A stretch of 64,000 nucleotides of DNA, taken from assembly GCA_016722505.1 (NCBI GenBank), contig JADKJH010000001.1, forward strand, positions 496,001 through 560,000, in the 5' to 3' direction. Positions 52,969-61,759 of the stretch are shown one piece after another. Source of the DNA: Holophagaceae bacterium (GTDB taxonomy: Bacteria > Acidobacteriota > Holophagae > Holophagales > Holophagaceae). The position numbers were made by a program, and so were the translations under genes. The notes beneath the pieces are model-generated. The model was not told the DNA's origin. It did not search any database and saw nothing but the letters and a program-made list of their open reading frames with translations. Positions within the stretch are counted from its first letter, which is position 1; every line of letters starts with the position of its first letter.

Positions 52969-54459
52969 ATGGATCACAAGGCACAGTCCCTTTCAGCGCT
53001 GACCATGAGCACGCTGGCGTTCACGCTCTGTTTCGCTGCCTGGACGCTGAACGGCGTGCTCGTGACCTTCCTGGTCGAAAATGGTGTCTTCCGCTGGGAT
53101 CAGGCCCAGATCGGGTGGCTCATCGGCATACCAGTCCTGACCGGATCCCTGATGCGCCTTCCCGTGGGCTTGCTCACGGATAAATTCGGTGGCCGGAAGG
53201 TCTACACCATCCTGCTGCTTTTATCGGCAATCCCCATGTACCTCTTGGGCAGCGTGAATTCCTATTCGGGTTTCGTCTGGGGTTCGCTTGGGTTCGGGTT
53301 GAGCGGCGCGGCCTTTGCGGTGGGCATCGCGTTCACTTCGGTCTGGTTCAGCAAGGAGCGCCAGGGCACGGCGCTCGGGATCTTCGGAGCGGGCAACGCT
53401 GGCAGCGCCATCACAAGCATGGGCGCGCCCTGGCTGTTGAAAAAACTCTCCATGTCGGGCACCAATATCGAAGGGTGGCGCACGGCGCCAAAAATATACG
53501 CCGCGGCCTTGGTGGTGATGGCGGTCCTCTTTTTCGTTTTCACCACCGAGAAAAAAACCGAGCACGCGGCGGACAGGAGCTTGGCCCAGATGCTCGCTCC
53601 GTTGAAGCACCTGCGGGTCTGGCGTTTTGGGCTCTACTACTTCCTGGTCTTTGGTTGCTTCGTGGCCTTGGCTCAGTGGTTGATCCCCTATTACGTGGGC
53701 GTCTACGGCATGAGCCTGGCCATGGCAGGCCTGCTGGCCGCCTGCTTCAGTCTGCCTTCGGGCCTCATCCGCGCCTTCGGAGGCTGGCTCTCTGACAAAT
53801 TCGGCGCCAGATCGGTAATGTACTGGACCTTCGGCATCAGCCTTTTCGCGTGCGCAGCGCTGATGGTGCCCCGCATGAGCATCGACTCGCCGGGACCGGC
53901 GGTGCTGGCTGTGACCGGCGGAGAAGTGAAATTGGTCGAGAAAGGCAGGATTCAAGTTGGCGATCTCACTTATGTCTACAAAGTGAAAGCGCAGGGCACC
54001 GGGACCACCGATGAACGTGTGATGGTGTTCCCCAAATCAGAGTTCTGGCAGGAGCCCGCAGTATCAGTGGGTGACAAGGTCAAGAAAAAACAGATTCTCG
54101 CCAACGGTTCCACGCACGTCTTCTTCCAGGCCAATGTGTGGATCTTCACCATCCTCGTATTTATGGTCGGCATCACCTGGGGCGTGGGCAAGGCTGCGGT
54201 CTACAAGTACATTCCCGATTACTTCCCCACTGAGGTCGGCGTCGTGGGTGGCATCGTGGGCGTCATCGGCGGCCTGGGCGGCTTCGCAGGGCCGATCCTG
54301 TTCGGTTACATGCTGAAAGCCACGGGTCTTTGGACCACCATGTGGATGGTGCTGACGCTACTATCGCTTATCTGCCTGGTTTGGCTTCATTTCGTCGTGC
54401 GTCGTATCAACAGCGAAGAGGCTCCTGAACTCGTCCATATCATCGATCACTCCAACTGA
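52969..54459 (+). CDS. narK: NarK-type nitrate/nitrite MFS transporter with an inserted soluble domain
   Basis: The product is 496 aa. The NarK nitrate signature is present (GAGNAGSAITSMGAPWL and GKAAVYKYIPDYFP with VGGIVGVIGGLGGFAGPILFG). Between helices in the second half, at residues of about 305-385, lies an unusual hydrophilic insert: VLAVTGGEVKLVEKG, then TYVYKVKAQG, then PAVSVGDKVKKKQILANGSTHVF. The last part looks like a half of a biotinyl/lipoyl-type barrel-sandwich. The upstream 180 bp probably hold its promoter. It is one of two adjacent NarK genes; such pairs often combine nitrate/proton symport and nitrate/nitrite antiport. Confidence 0.9.
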   Translation: MDHKAQSLSALTMSTLAFTLCFAAWTLNGVLVTFLVENGVFRWDQAQIGWLIGIPVLTGSLMRLPVGLLTDKFGGRKVYTILLLLSAIPMYLLGSVNSYSGFVWGSLGFGLSGAAFAVGIAFTSVWFSKERQGTALGIFGAGNAGSAITSMGAPWLLKKLSMSGTNIEGWRTAPKIYAAALVVMAVLFFVFTTEKKTEHAADRSLAQMLAPLKHLRVWRFGLYYFLVFGCFVALAQWLIPYYVGVYGMSLAMAGLLAACFSLPSGLIRAFGGWLSDKFGARSVMYWTFGISLFACAALMVPRMSIDSPGPAVLAVTGGEVKLVEKGRIQVGDLTYVYKVKAQGTGTTDERVMVFPKSEFWQEPAVSVGDKVKKKQILANGSTHVFFQANVWIFTILVFMVGITWGVGKAAVYKYIPDYFPTEVGVVGGIVGVIGGLGGFAGPILFGYMLKATGLWTTMWMVLTLLSLICLVWLHFVVRRINSEEAPELVHIIDHSN

Positions 54460-54474
54460 GGGGGCACAGACATC

Positions 54475-56034
54475 ATGGCTAAGCTGACCAATTGGAACCC
54501 TGAAGATCCCAAGGCCTGGGAGCAGGGCGCATCAAAAATAGCCTGGCGCAACCTCGCCATCAGCGTGCCCTGCCTGCTTTGCGCCTTCAGCGTCTGGATG
54601 TTCTGGAGCATCCTGACGGTCCAGATGAAGCGGGTCGGATTCCCCTTCACAGATCCGCAGTTATTCACGCTGATCGCGGTAGCCGGGATCACTGGGGCCA
54701 CGCTCCGCATTCCAAGTTCGTTCTTGGTGGGCCTCGCGGGTGGCCGCAATGTGATCGCCTTGACCACCGGCCTCCTTATCATTCCGGCGGTAGGCGCTGG
54801 GTCCGCGGTGCAGAATCTAAACACTCCCTTTACCACTTTCGTGGTGCTGGCGGCCCTATCCGGAATCGGTGGCGGCAATTTCGCGTCGAGCATGTCCAAT
54901 ATCAGTTTCTTCTTCCCCAAGCGCATGGCTGGAACGGCATTGGGGTTGAATGCCGGAGTGGGTAATCTCGGCGTGAGCATCATGCAATTGGTGATGCCGA
55001 TCCTGGTCACCATGCCCCTCTTCGGCATGGCCCATGAACTCACCATCCCCCGTACCACCGTCGTGGGTGGACACCAGATTTGGATTCAGAATGGACCCTT
55101 CGTATGGGTGCCGATCCTTGGTGCGTTGGCCCTAACTGCCTGGTTCACCATGGACAACCTGCCCGGCCAGGATGCAGATAACACCGTTCTGGCAATTCTA
55201 AAAATCCTGGGTCTGCATGTTCTGGGATTCGCGGCAGCCTTCGCGGGGATCTACCTGCTGCTCCACTTCAAGCTCAGCCAGTGGATCGTGCTGCCCTTCA
55301 CCATCCTGCTCACCATGGCCTTGCTGAAATCGATTCCGGGAAGGGTGAAGGCTGGGTTGAACAGTCAATTCGTGATCTTCAGCAAGAAGGACAATTGGCT
55401 GATGACGGTGCTGTACCTGATGACCTTCGGTTCCTTCATTGGATTCAGCTCGGCCTTGCCACTGCTCATCAGTGTGGTGTTCGGAAAATTACCGAACGGG
55501 CAGCTCAATCCGAATCTTCCAAATCCCCTGGCTTACGCGTGGATCGGACCTTTGGTGGGCTCCCTTGTCCGCCCCGTGGGCGGTTGGCTTTCGGACCTCT
55601 TCCAAGGGTCCAGGGTCACGCTTTGGTCCACAGTCCTGATGATTCTCGGCGCCCTTGGGGTAGCCCACTTCATCCCCTTGGCCATGCATTCGCCCACGCC
55701 CGAGGTTTTCTTTCCGCCCTTCCTCGCGCTCTTCCTACTCCTCTTTTTGGCCTCTGGCATCGCCAATGGCTCCACTTTCCAGATGGTCCCCATGCTTTTC
55801 GCCCCGAAGGAAGCGGGGCCCGTGCTGGGCTGGATTTCCGCGATCGCAGCGTATGGTGCGTTCATCGTGCCATCGGTTTTCAAGACCCAGGTAGCCAATG
55901 GAACGCCCCAAACCGCTTTCCATGGATTTGCTGTCTACTACCTGATTTGCCTCTTTGTCACATGGTGGTTCTACGCCCGCGCCGGGTCAGCATTGACACA
56001 GAAGGTGCGAGAGCAGCAAAGCGGATCGGACTGA
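54475..56034 (+). CDS. narK: Second NarK-type nitrate/nitrite MFS transporter
   Basis: The product is 519 aa with 12 or more membrane helices. The nitrate signature is GNFASSMSNISFFFPKRMAGTALGLNAG in the first half, with GGWLSDLFQGSRVTLW and PMLFAPKEAGPVLGW in the second. It starts 16 bp after the first NarK gene and is therefore cotranscribed. The two paralogues are clearly different in sequence, so they likely represent the NarK1 and NarK2 types. I cannot assign direction of transport to either from sequence alone. Confidence 0.93.
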   Translation: MAKLTNWNPEDPKAWEQGASKIAWRNLAISVPCLLCAFSVWMFWSILTVQMKRVGFPFTDPQLFTLIAVAGITGATLRIPSSFLVGLAGGRNVIALTTGLLIIPAVGAGSAVQNLNTPFTTFVVLAALSGIGGGNFASSMSNISFFFPKRMAGTALGLNAGVGNLGVSIMQLVMPILVTMPLFGMAHELTIPRTTVVGGHQIWIQNGPFVWVPILGALALTAWFTMDNLPGQDADNTVLAILKILGLHVLGFAAAFAGIYLLLHFKLSQWIVLPFTILLTMALLKSIPGRVKAGLNSQFVIFSKKDNWLMTVLYLMTFGSFIGFSSALPLLISVVFGKLPNGQLNPNLPNPLAYAWIGPLVGSLVRPVGGWLSDLFQGSRVTLWSTVLMILGALGVAHFIPLAMHSPTPEVFFPPFLALFLLLFLASGIANGSTFQMVPMLFAPKEAGPVLGWISAIAAYGAFIVPSVFKTQVANGTPQTAFHGFAVYYLICLFVTWWFYARAGSALTQKVREQQSGSD

Positions 56035-56043
56035 AGGCGGCCC

Positions 56044-56688
56044 ATGCAGAACCCGGATCCCAAAAATCCGCCCAAACCTCAAGGCTCCCTAATTCTTCTG
56101 GAGCCCGAGGTCACGCGGAAATTGGTCCAGAAATACCACCTCACCCATTTCCTGGGCCGGTTCCCTGAGCGTCCCGTCTGGGCCGCGTTCATGTTCGTCA
56201 ATGGATTCATTTCTATCGGGCTTCTGGCCCTCACCGCCAAGATCACCCGAACACCGTTCATTTTCCCTTCTCTGGGCCCTACGGCTTTCTTGTTCTTCTT
56301 CAGCCCAGCCTCCCCCACCGCAAGCCCGCGCCACACCATCTTGGGCCACGCCATCGGGATCGCCTGCGGATATGGCGCCCTCCTGCTGTTCGGCCTCGCA
56401 GGGGCCCCTGCTCAGGGACCTGGAGAAATGGTCACGCCACGGATCCTTGCGGCGACCCTATCACTGGCGGGCACCGGTGCGCTCATGATTTTGCTGCGCG
56501 CCGCCCATCCCCCCGCCGGAGCCACGGCCCTGATCATCTCTCTAGGATTCATCACCCGCCCCACTCACCTGCTGGCTCTGGAGGCGGCCGTGATCCTGAT
56601 GACCCTTCAGGCGATCGCCATCAACCGCCTCGCGGGACTCGACTACCCGCTTTGGGCCAAACGCCACGACGAATCTCCTTCCCCTTGA
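56044..56688 (+). CDS. HPP-family membrane protein
   Basis: The product is 214 aa, starting 9 bp after the second narK. Four membrane helices follow a soluble N-terminus of about 45 residues. HPP-family text is present: FPSLGPTAFLFFFSPASPTASPRHTILGHAIG and the AAHPPAGATALI motif that names the family. In plants HPP proteins have been linked to nitrite transport into plastids. The position in this cluster fits a nitrite- or nitrate-related transport role, which is inference. Confidence 0.88.
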   Translation: MQNPDPKNPPKPQGSLILLEPEVTRKLVQKYHLTHFLGRFPERPVWAAFMFVNGFISIGLLALTAKITRTPFIFPSLGPTAFLFFFSPASPTASPRHTILGHAIGIACGYGALLLFGLAGAPAQGPGEMVTPRILAATLSLAGTGALMILLRAAHPPAGATALIISLGFITRPTHLLALEAAVILMTLQAIAINRLAGLDYPLWAKRHDESPSP

Positions 56689-56726
56689 CCCTGCTACCAT
56701 TCCTGGATTCCAACCCGAGGCCCCAA

Positions 56727-57071
56727 GTGTCTAAACTCAGCAGCCTTCCCAAACCTCCCTCGGCCTACTCCGAATTTGTCGCCCGTTTTCCTAAATTGGG
56801 TCAGGCCTGGGATCTCCTGGCTGAAGCTGGGAAAGAGGGCCCGATGGATGACCGAACCGCACGGCTTGTGAAACTGGCTATTGCAATCGGTGCTCAAAAG
56901 GAGGGCGCCGTTCATGCGTCCGTGCGCAAGGCATTGGCTATTGGCATCACGCTTGAGGAACTGGAACAGGTGGTGGCCTTGTCGGCAGGCACGCTGGGTC
57001 TACCCTCAGCCGTGGCGGCCCACACGTGGGTCAAGGAGACCAAGGCAGGAGGGAAAGGCCATGGTGATTGA
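56727..57071 (+). CDS. Carboxymuconolactone decarboxylase/AhpD-fold protein without redox Cys
   Basis: The product is 114 aa from GTG 56727; the frame is open upstream into the HPP gene, but this start gives a normal family length. The CMD helix pattern is clear (FPKLGQAWDLLAEAG, then TARLVKLAIAIGAQKEGAVHASVRKALAIGIT, then VALSAGTLGLPSA). Where AhpD has Cys-x-x-Cys or Cys-x-x-His, this protein reads GAVHASVRKA, so only His remains and thiol redox activity is unlikely. It ends the nitrate transporter operon. Confidence 0.82.
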   Translation: MSKLSSLPKPPSAYSEFVARFPKLGQAWDLLAEAGKEGPMDDRTARLVKLAIAIGAQKEGAVHASVRKALAIGITLEELEQVVALSAGTLGLPSAVAAHTWVKETKAGGKGHGD

Positions 57072-57155
57072 AGCATTACTGGGAATGTTGCGGCGGATGA
57101 GCATGAACATCTCGGGACAAAGGCGGATCAAGAAGCTGTTCCTTGCTAACGTTTT

Positions 57156-58967
57156 TTAACTTTCTGTTGATTCAAGCCGGGTGATATGGGCTTCCAACAG
57201 ATCGCTGCGGGTGAGAATGCCGATGAGCCGTTGACCAGAGTCCACCACGGGGAGCCGCCCCACGCCTTCGCGGATCATGTGGTCCGCCGCTTCCCGTAGG
57301 GAGGTGCCCTCGAAGGCCACGGCCAGCGGCCGTGACATCAACTCTGAGAGCTGGGTTGAGGGGAGCTTGGCGGTGTCCATAAGTTCACGGGCCATCACCA
57401 TGCCAATGGCACGACCTTCTTCGTCGAGGATGGGAAAGCCCTGATGGGCGCTACCTTCGTCTCGGGAGGCTAGCCAGGCCCGGGCCTCTTCGAGTGTCGT
57501 CCGAGCCGTGAAGAAGGCCACGTTCCGAGACGCAAAATCCTTCACCAACAGTTGGTCCAGATGGTCCGCAGTGTATTCCGCCGGTACTCGGACGCCGCGG
57601 CGGGCTAACTTCTCAGTCATGATGCTGTGGCGCATCATGAGCGCCGAGATCATGTAAGCCGCCGCGCAGCCACCGAGAAGGGGCATGAGTCCGATGGGCT
57701 GGAGCGTGATCTCGAACGCGAACACCGCTGAGGCGAGCATGGCGCGGGAGGCCCCGGCGAAGATCGCCGCCATTCCCACCAGGGCGCACATGCGTGGGTC
57801 GATGCCCGCGTGGGGCAGGAGCTTGGCGAAGACCCCGCCCATCAGTGCACCCAGCGCACCACCGATGGTGAACAAGGGCGCCAGGGTTCCACCTGAAGTT
57901 CCACTGCCCAGAGCGATGGACCAGGAAATGAATTTAGCCAGACAAAGCACAAGCAGTGTGGTGCCGATAAGATCCGCAGAGAGAATGGACTGGATGTTGT
58001 CGTAACCCACGCCCAGAGTGCGTGGGACGAAGTATCCGATGGCGCCCACCGCTAGACCACCAATAGCCGGCCACCACATCCAGTGCATTGGCAAGTGTTC
58101 GAAGGCGTCCTCGATCCAATAGACTGCTTTCGTCACGTAAACGGAGGCCAACCCTACCAGGGCGCCCACCAATATGTACAAGCCCAGGGTCAATCCATCG
58201 GGCGTGCTGAGGGTGGTCATGGGAAAGATGGGCTTGATGCCCACTAATGAAAAGCGGACGCCCGTCGCCACCACCGCGGCGAGAGCAACAGGAATGATGG
58301 AGCGCGGCCGCATCTCGAAGAGCAGTAATTCCACCGCCAGCAGCACGGCGCTCACCGGAGACCCGAAGGTAGCGGCCATGCCCGCGGCGGCGCCTGCGGC
58401 CAAAAGGGTCTTCCGCTCCAGGGCAGTGGTGGGGATGAACTGGCCCACCAACGAGCCCAGGGCACCCCCCGTGGCGATGATGGGGCCTTCGGCGCCGAAA
58501 GGGCCGCCGGTGCCGATGGCGATGGCCGCGGATAAAGGCTTGAGAATCGTGATACGCGCTGGGATTCGACTCTCATTCAGGAGCACCTGCTCCATGGCTT
58601 CGGGAATGCCGTGGCCTCGGATGGCGGTGGACCCGTAGCGGGCCATAAGACCCACGAGTAAGCCGCCGAGGACCGGCACGATGATCACCCACCCACCCAG
58701 GTGATGGCCCGCGGGCGAAGTGAATTCCATGGAGAAGCGGTGATAGAAGGCCAGATTCGTCACGAGCCCGATGAGGCGAATGAGGAATTCGGCGATGAAT
58801 CCCACTGCCAAGCCCAGACCCATCGCCAGCAAGCTAATGAAGACGACGCGCCCATCGATGACCGCTCCGACGCTAGGGATGCGGGCATTCTCAAGAGCCC
58901 CTTCCATGCTGGGTGCCACAGGTATCCCGTCGCCCGGCAGGTTCATGAGGGGATCCGTGTCATTCAT
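57156..58967 (-). CDS. ClC-family chloride/anion channel or exchanger with CBS domains
   Basis: The product is 603 aa from ATG 58967. About 11 helices carry ClC signatures: RGHGIPEAM (first anion-site loop, with His where CLC-ec1 has Ser), GPFGAEGPIIATGG containing the gating Glu, and SGTSGGTLAPLFTIGGALG. Two CBS domains follow at about 465-600 (PILDEEGRAIGMVMARELMD and LPVVDSGQRLIGILTRSDLLEAH). Its location next to NarK and HPP genes makes nitrate or nitrite a candidate anion. The start overlaps the marR gene end by 8 nt, so the two are cotranscribed. Confidence 0.92.
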   Translation of the reverse strand: MNDTDPLMNLPGDGIPVAPSMEGALENARIPSVGAVIDGRVVFISLLAMGLGLAVGFIAEFLIRLIGLVTNLAFYHRFSMEFTSPAGHHLGGWVIIVPVLGGLLVGLMARYGSTAIRGHGIPEAMEQVLLNESRIPARITILKPLSAAIAIGTGGPFGAEGPIIATGGALGSLVGQFIPTTALERKTLLAAGAAAGMAATFGSPVSAVLLAVELLLFEMRPRSIIPVALAAVVATGVRFSLVGIKPIFPMTTLSTPDGLTLGLYILVGALVGLASVYVTKAVYWIEDAFEHLPMHWMWWPAIGGLAVGAIGYFVPRTLGVGYDNIQSILSADLIGTTLLVLCLAKFISWSIALGSGTSGGTLAPLFTIGGALGALMGGVFAKLLPHAGIDPRMCALVGMAAIFAGASRAMLASAVFAFEITLQPIGLMPLLGGCAAAYMISALMMRHSIMTEKLARRGVRVPAEYTADHLDQLLVKDFASRNVAFFTARTTLEEARAWLASRDEGSAHQGFPILDEEGRAIGMVMARELMDTAKLPSTQLSELMSRPLAVAFEGTSLREAADHMIREGVGRLPVVDSGQRLIGILTRSDLLEAHITRLESTES

Positions 58968-59472
58968 GAGCTTTCTCGCTCCCGGTAGTGTTCGGCAGAT
59001 CATCAAAGAACATGGGCGGACCGACCGCTCCAACGGGTGCAATGCGCTCAAGGAGTTGCCGGAGATGGCGGCGCTCCGCCGGATCCATTTCCGATAGCCG
59101 CGAGATCAAGGCTTCCTGCACGGGGCGCGGCGCGCCTTCCGCCACCCGCATTCCGGCCGGCGTGAGGCTCACCTCTATCCGACGCCGGTCATCTTTGGCA
59201 GTGCGCTTCACCACCAGCCTCTTCTCATGGAGTTTGCGGACCACTACTGAAACCGAACTTTGGTCGGTGACAGTGCGATCCGCCAACTCGCCCAAGGAAA
59301 GCCCCGGCTCCCCTTGGAGCACGTGCAGCACAAACATCTGAGCCGCGCTGAGTCCCAACGGAAGGCCATGGGAAGCGGAGGCGACGCGCAGGTCCCGGAC
59401 GATCCAGCGGAGGGCGTCCAGGACCCGTCGCACGTCGATATCGGGGTTGGATGAAATTATTTGGGATCCCAT
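58960..59472 (-). CDS. MarR-family transcriptional regulator
   Basis: The product is 170 aa. The winged helix is complete: LSAAQMFVLHVLQGEPGLSLGELADRTVTDQSSVSVVVRKLHEKRLVVKRTAKDDRRRIEVSLT. A C-terminal dimerisation helix follows. It overlaps the ClC gene and is divergent from ric, so it probably regulates its own operon and perhaps ric through the 170-bp spacer. The ligand is unknown. Confidence 0.92.
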   Translation of the reverse strand: MGSQIISSNPDIDVRRVLDALRWIVRDLRVASASHGLPLGLSAAQMFVLHVLQGEPGLSLGELADRTVTDQSSVSVVVRKLHEKRLVVKRTAKDDRRRIEVSLTPAGMRVAEGAPRPVQEALISRLSEMDPAERRHLRQLLERIAPVGAVGPPMFFDDLPNTTGSEKAHE

Positions 59473-59559
59473 ACAAATTTTAGAATACGAGATCCAGGGC
59501 TACCCGGCAAGTGAAGAGGATCGATCTGGGTGAAAGGATTCCTGTTTGGCGGAACCGTC

Positions 59560-59573
59560 TTGATGTACGTCAA
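59560..59573 (+). promoter_or_regulatory. FNR/DNR-type binding site upstream of ric
   Basis: TTGAT-GTAC-GTCAA matches the DNR/NNR consensus TTGAT-N4-GTCAA exactly and the FNR box (TTGAT-N4-ATCAA) in all but one position. It lies 70 bp before the ric start, a usual distance for activation. It fits induction by NO or anoxia through a Crp/Fnr-family regulator encoded elsewhere. Confidence 0.65.
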
Positions 59574-59642
59574 GGCGGATACTCACAGAAAGGTCCAGGC
59601 TATAGCAGACCGGTTGATCCTAAAGCCGGATTGGAGGTTTCC

Positions 59643-60377
59643 ATGGAATTCAATGACCACACCCGCCTGGGCCAGATCGCTGCGACGTTCCCGCCTTCCA
59701 TGCGGATCTTCGAAGCTCACGGCCTGGACTACTGTTGCGGAGGCCAGCGTGAATTGGGCGAGGCCTGTGCCGCCGCCGGGTTCGCGCCCGAAAAGGTGTT
59801 GGATGAGCTCCAGAAATTGCGATCCTCGCACCTCGAAGTAGCCAAGGATTGGAGCAAGGGCTCCCTCACGGAGTTGATCGAGCACCTGGTCGCCACGCAT
59901 CACGTATTCACCCGCACCGAGTTGGCGCGGCTGGCGCCCCTCATGGACAAGGTGGCCCGCGTCCACGGCGAGAATCACCCTGAATTGAACACCATCCGAA
60001 CGTTCTTCATCCAGATGTCCGACGATCTTCGGCCCCACTTAATGAAGGAAGAGCAGGTACTTTTCCCTTACATATTGGCTTTGGAGGCAGGCCAAACCTC
60101 CGCCAGCTGCTTTGGCACTGTGGCCAATCCCATCCGCGCCATGCTCGCCGAGCACGACTTGGTGGGTGAACTGCTGCACCGAATCCGTGATCTCTCAATG
60201 GACTTCGCGCTGCCCGAGGGCGCTTGCGGGAGCTATCAGTCATTGTTCATGGGGCTCGCCGACCTGGAGGCGGATCTCCACCAGCACATCCACCTAGAGA
60301 ACAACGTGTTATTCCCCAAGGCCGTGGCCCTTGAAGACGCCAGGCTGTTGCAGCATAACAATTTGGTCAATACGTAA
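59643..60377 (+). CDS. ric: Di-iron Fe-S cluster repair protein (RIC/YtfE/ScdA)
   Basis: The product is 244 aa from ATG 59643, which follows GGAGG; the frame is open upstream. The N-terminal ScdA domain has the LDYCCGGQRELGEAC Cys pair. The hemerythrin-like domain supplies di-iron ligands: LIEHLVATHHVF, RVHGENHPEL, LRPHLMKEEQVLFP, LAEHDLVG and LHQHIHLENNVLFP. This is the full RIC layout. It repairs Fe-S clusters damaged by NO and is often expressed with denitrification or nitrate genes. The DNR-like box upstream supports NO control. Confidence 0.95.
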   Translation: MEFNDHTRLGQIAATFPPSMRIFEAHGLDYCCGGQRELGEACAAAGFAPEKVLDELQKLRSSHLEVAKDWSKGSLTELIEHLVATHHVFTRTELARLAPLMDKVARVHGENHPELNTIRTFFIQMSDDLRPHLMKEEQVLFPYILALEAGQTSASCFGTVANPIRAMLAEHDLVGELLHRIRDLSMDFALPEGACGSYQSLFMGLADLEADLHQHIHLENNVLFPKAVALEDARLLQHNNLVNT

Positions 60378-60943
60378 GTTGGACCAGTATAGAGGCGCCA
60401 GCTCTGCGAACGTGGTGAGCAGTAGGCGTCCGGCGCCTGATAGATGGAGAGGCCGTAATGATCTGACCAGAAAAACGCTTTCCACACCCCAACGGTCCTT
60501 TAGGTTCAAGCCTGAATCCATTCCATGAAACCTGGGTCTTCTGCTACGGTAAACATTATTAGGAGTTTCAACTCTTATATATGTGATCTCCTGAAATGCA
60601 GAACCCCCATGGTAGGGAGGATTCATTAGATTCTGCTGGAGGCCCATGAGCCTATAGAGCCCGAAGGGAGCGAAGCTATGCCTTTGGGTTGTGTTTAGGG
60701 CTTGAACCACTTATCTAATGCAATTATATGAATTATTTAATAGTTATCTGTCTTTAAGTAAATTCAAACGAAGCAAGCTGAGGGTCATAATTTGTGACAT
60801 ATGTCGCATTTCAAATTTTACTAATTCTCATCTCTTGCACGGCCGACCATTTCGTGATCAAAATTTGTGATCATTAATGAGATCATTGAATCCTAAATTA
60901 AATTTTCGGCCCATATTTCAAGGGCCACCCGGAGGGAGGTCCC
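60378..60943. other. A+T-rich intergenic region upstream of the cytochrome c/nar genes
   Basis: I see no gene; a 133-codon minus frame (60309-60710) overlaps ric and has no recognisable family. The right half is A+T-rich and has regulatory-looking palindromes: TGTGAC-ATAT-GTCGCA at 60793-60808 and TGATCA-AAATTTG-TGATCA at 60855-60873, followed by GAGATCAT at 60880. This is the likely control region of the cytochrome gene at 60944. Confidence 0.5.
60793..60808 (+). promoter_or_regulatory. Crp/Fnr-like palindrome
   Basis: TGTGAC-ATAT-GTCGCA is a 6-bp arm palindrome (one mismatch) with the 4-bp spacing typical of Crp/Fnr-family sites. It lies about 140 bp upstream of the cytochrome c gene. A second inverted repeat of TGATCA lies at 60855-60873. 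Confidence 0.45.
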
Positions 60944-61759
60944 GTGCTCCGTCATTTTGAAACCCGCTCGGTGCTAAAGCTCATGCTATTGCCCACGCTA
61001 CTTGTGGCTGGATCTGTCTGCCAGGCTCAGGATGCCGAGGCACAATTCCGCAAAACCTGCATGAGCTGCCACACCATCGGCGCCGGCAAGAAGGTGGGCC
61101 CTGACCTCAAGGATCTAGGCAAGCGTAGACCGCACGAATGGGCCACGAAATTCATCACGGGTCCCCTGGCAATGATTGATGGCGGGGACCCCACGGCCAC
61201 CACACTTCTGCGTGAAAACAATGGCGTGAAAATGCCTGAACTGGGGGTGACCGTCGCCGAAGCCCAAGCGCTTTTGAAGCTTATCGACGACTACAGCGCC
61301 CAGGGCAAGACCCTGGGCACCGCGGCGATTTCACGGCCCGCGACGCCCGAGGACATCCGCCGCGGGAGGCTCTACTTCACGGGCGATCTGCGCTTCAAGT
61401 CCGGGGCACCCGCTTGCATGTCCTGTCATCGGGCCCAAGGCGTGGGCGGCTGGGGCGGCGGCTGGCTGGGTCCAGACCTCACCGGAGCCACCGCCAAATA
61501 CGGGGCTGGCTTGTCGGGTGTCATCGAGAATCCATCCTTCCCGACCATGCAGGGCGTCTTCTCCAAGACTCCCGCGAGCGCTGAGGAAGCCTTCCAGGTG
61601 GCGTCCTATCTGAAGAGCGTGGGTTCTCAGCCGCCGGCCAGCCGCGATGTGGCCTTCCCCGTTCTAGGTGTCGTCGGGCTGGTGGGAGGAATGCTCCTGG
61701 GTGGCCACCTGGGCCGGAAGCGATTCAAGGGTGTTCGAAAAAATCTCAGGAGCCGTTAA
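60944..61759 (+). CDS. Dihaem cytochrome c with C-terminal membrane helix
   Basis: The product is 271 aa from a GTG with GGAGG upstream. The signal peptide ends SVCQAQ. Two cytochrome c domains follow, with CMSCHTIGAGKKVGPDL and CMSCHRAQGVGG (His ligands) and downstream Met candidates (VKMPELG, FPTMQGVF). A single hydrophobic helix near the C-terminus (VLGVVGLVGGMLLGG) would anchor it with haems in the periplasm. It lies just upstream of narG and may carry electrons for the nitrate or nitrite system; the exact partner is not evident. Confidence 0.88.
   Translation: MLRHFETRSVLKLMLLPTLLVAGSVCQAQDAEAQFRKTCMSCHTIGAGKKVGPDLKDLGKRRPHEWATKFITGPLAMIDGGDPTATTLLRENNGVKMPELGVTVAEAQALLKLIDDYSAQGKTLGTAAISRPATPEDIRRGRLYFTGDLRFKSGAPACMSCHRAQGVGGWGGGWLGPDLTGATAKYGAGLSGVIENPSFPTMQGVFSKTPASAEEAFQVASYLKSVGSQPPASRDVAFPVLGVVGLVGGMLLGGHLGRKRFKGVRKNLRSR

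Noticed and set aside
57061..57159. 32-aa ORF (MVIEALLGMLRRM...) overlapping the CMD gene end
   Set aside because: It has no proper ribosome binding site, is very short, and runs to the end of the convergent ClC gene; chance cannot be excluded.
60309..60710. 133-codon minus-strand frame downstream of ric
   Set aside because: It overlaps the ric 3' end and has no recognisable domain or start signal.
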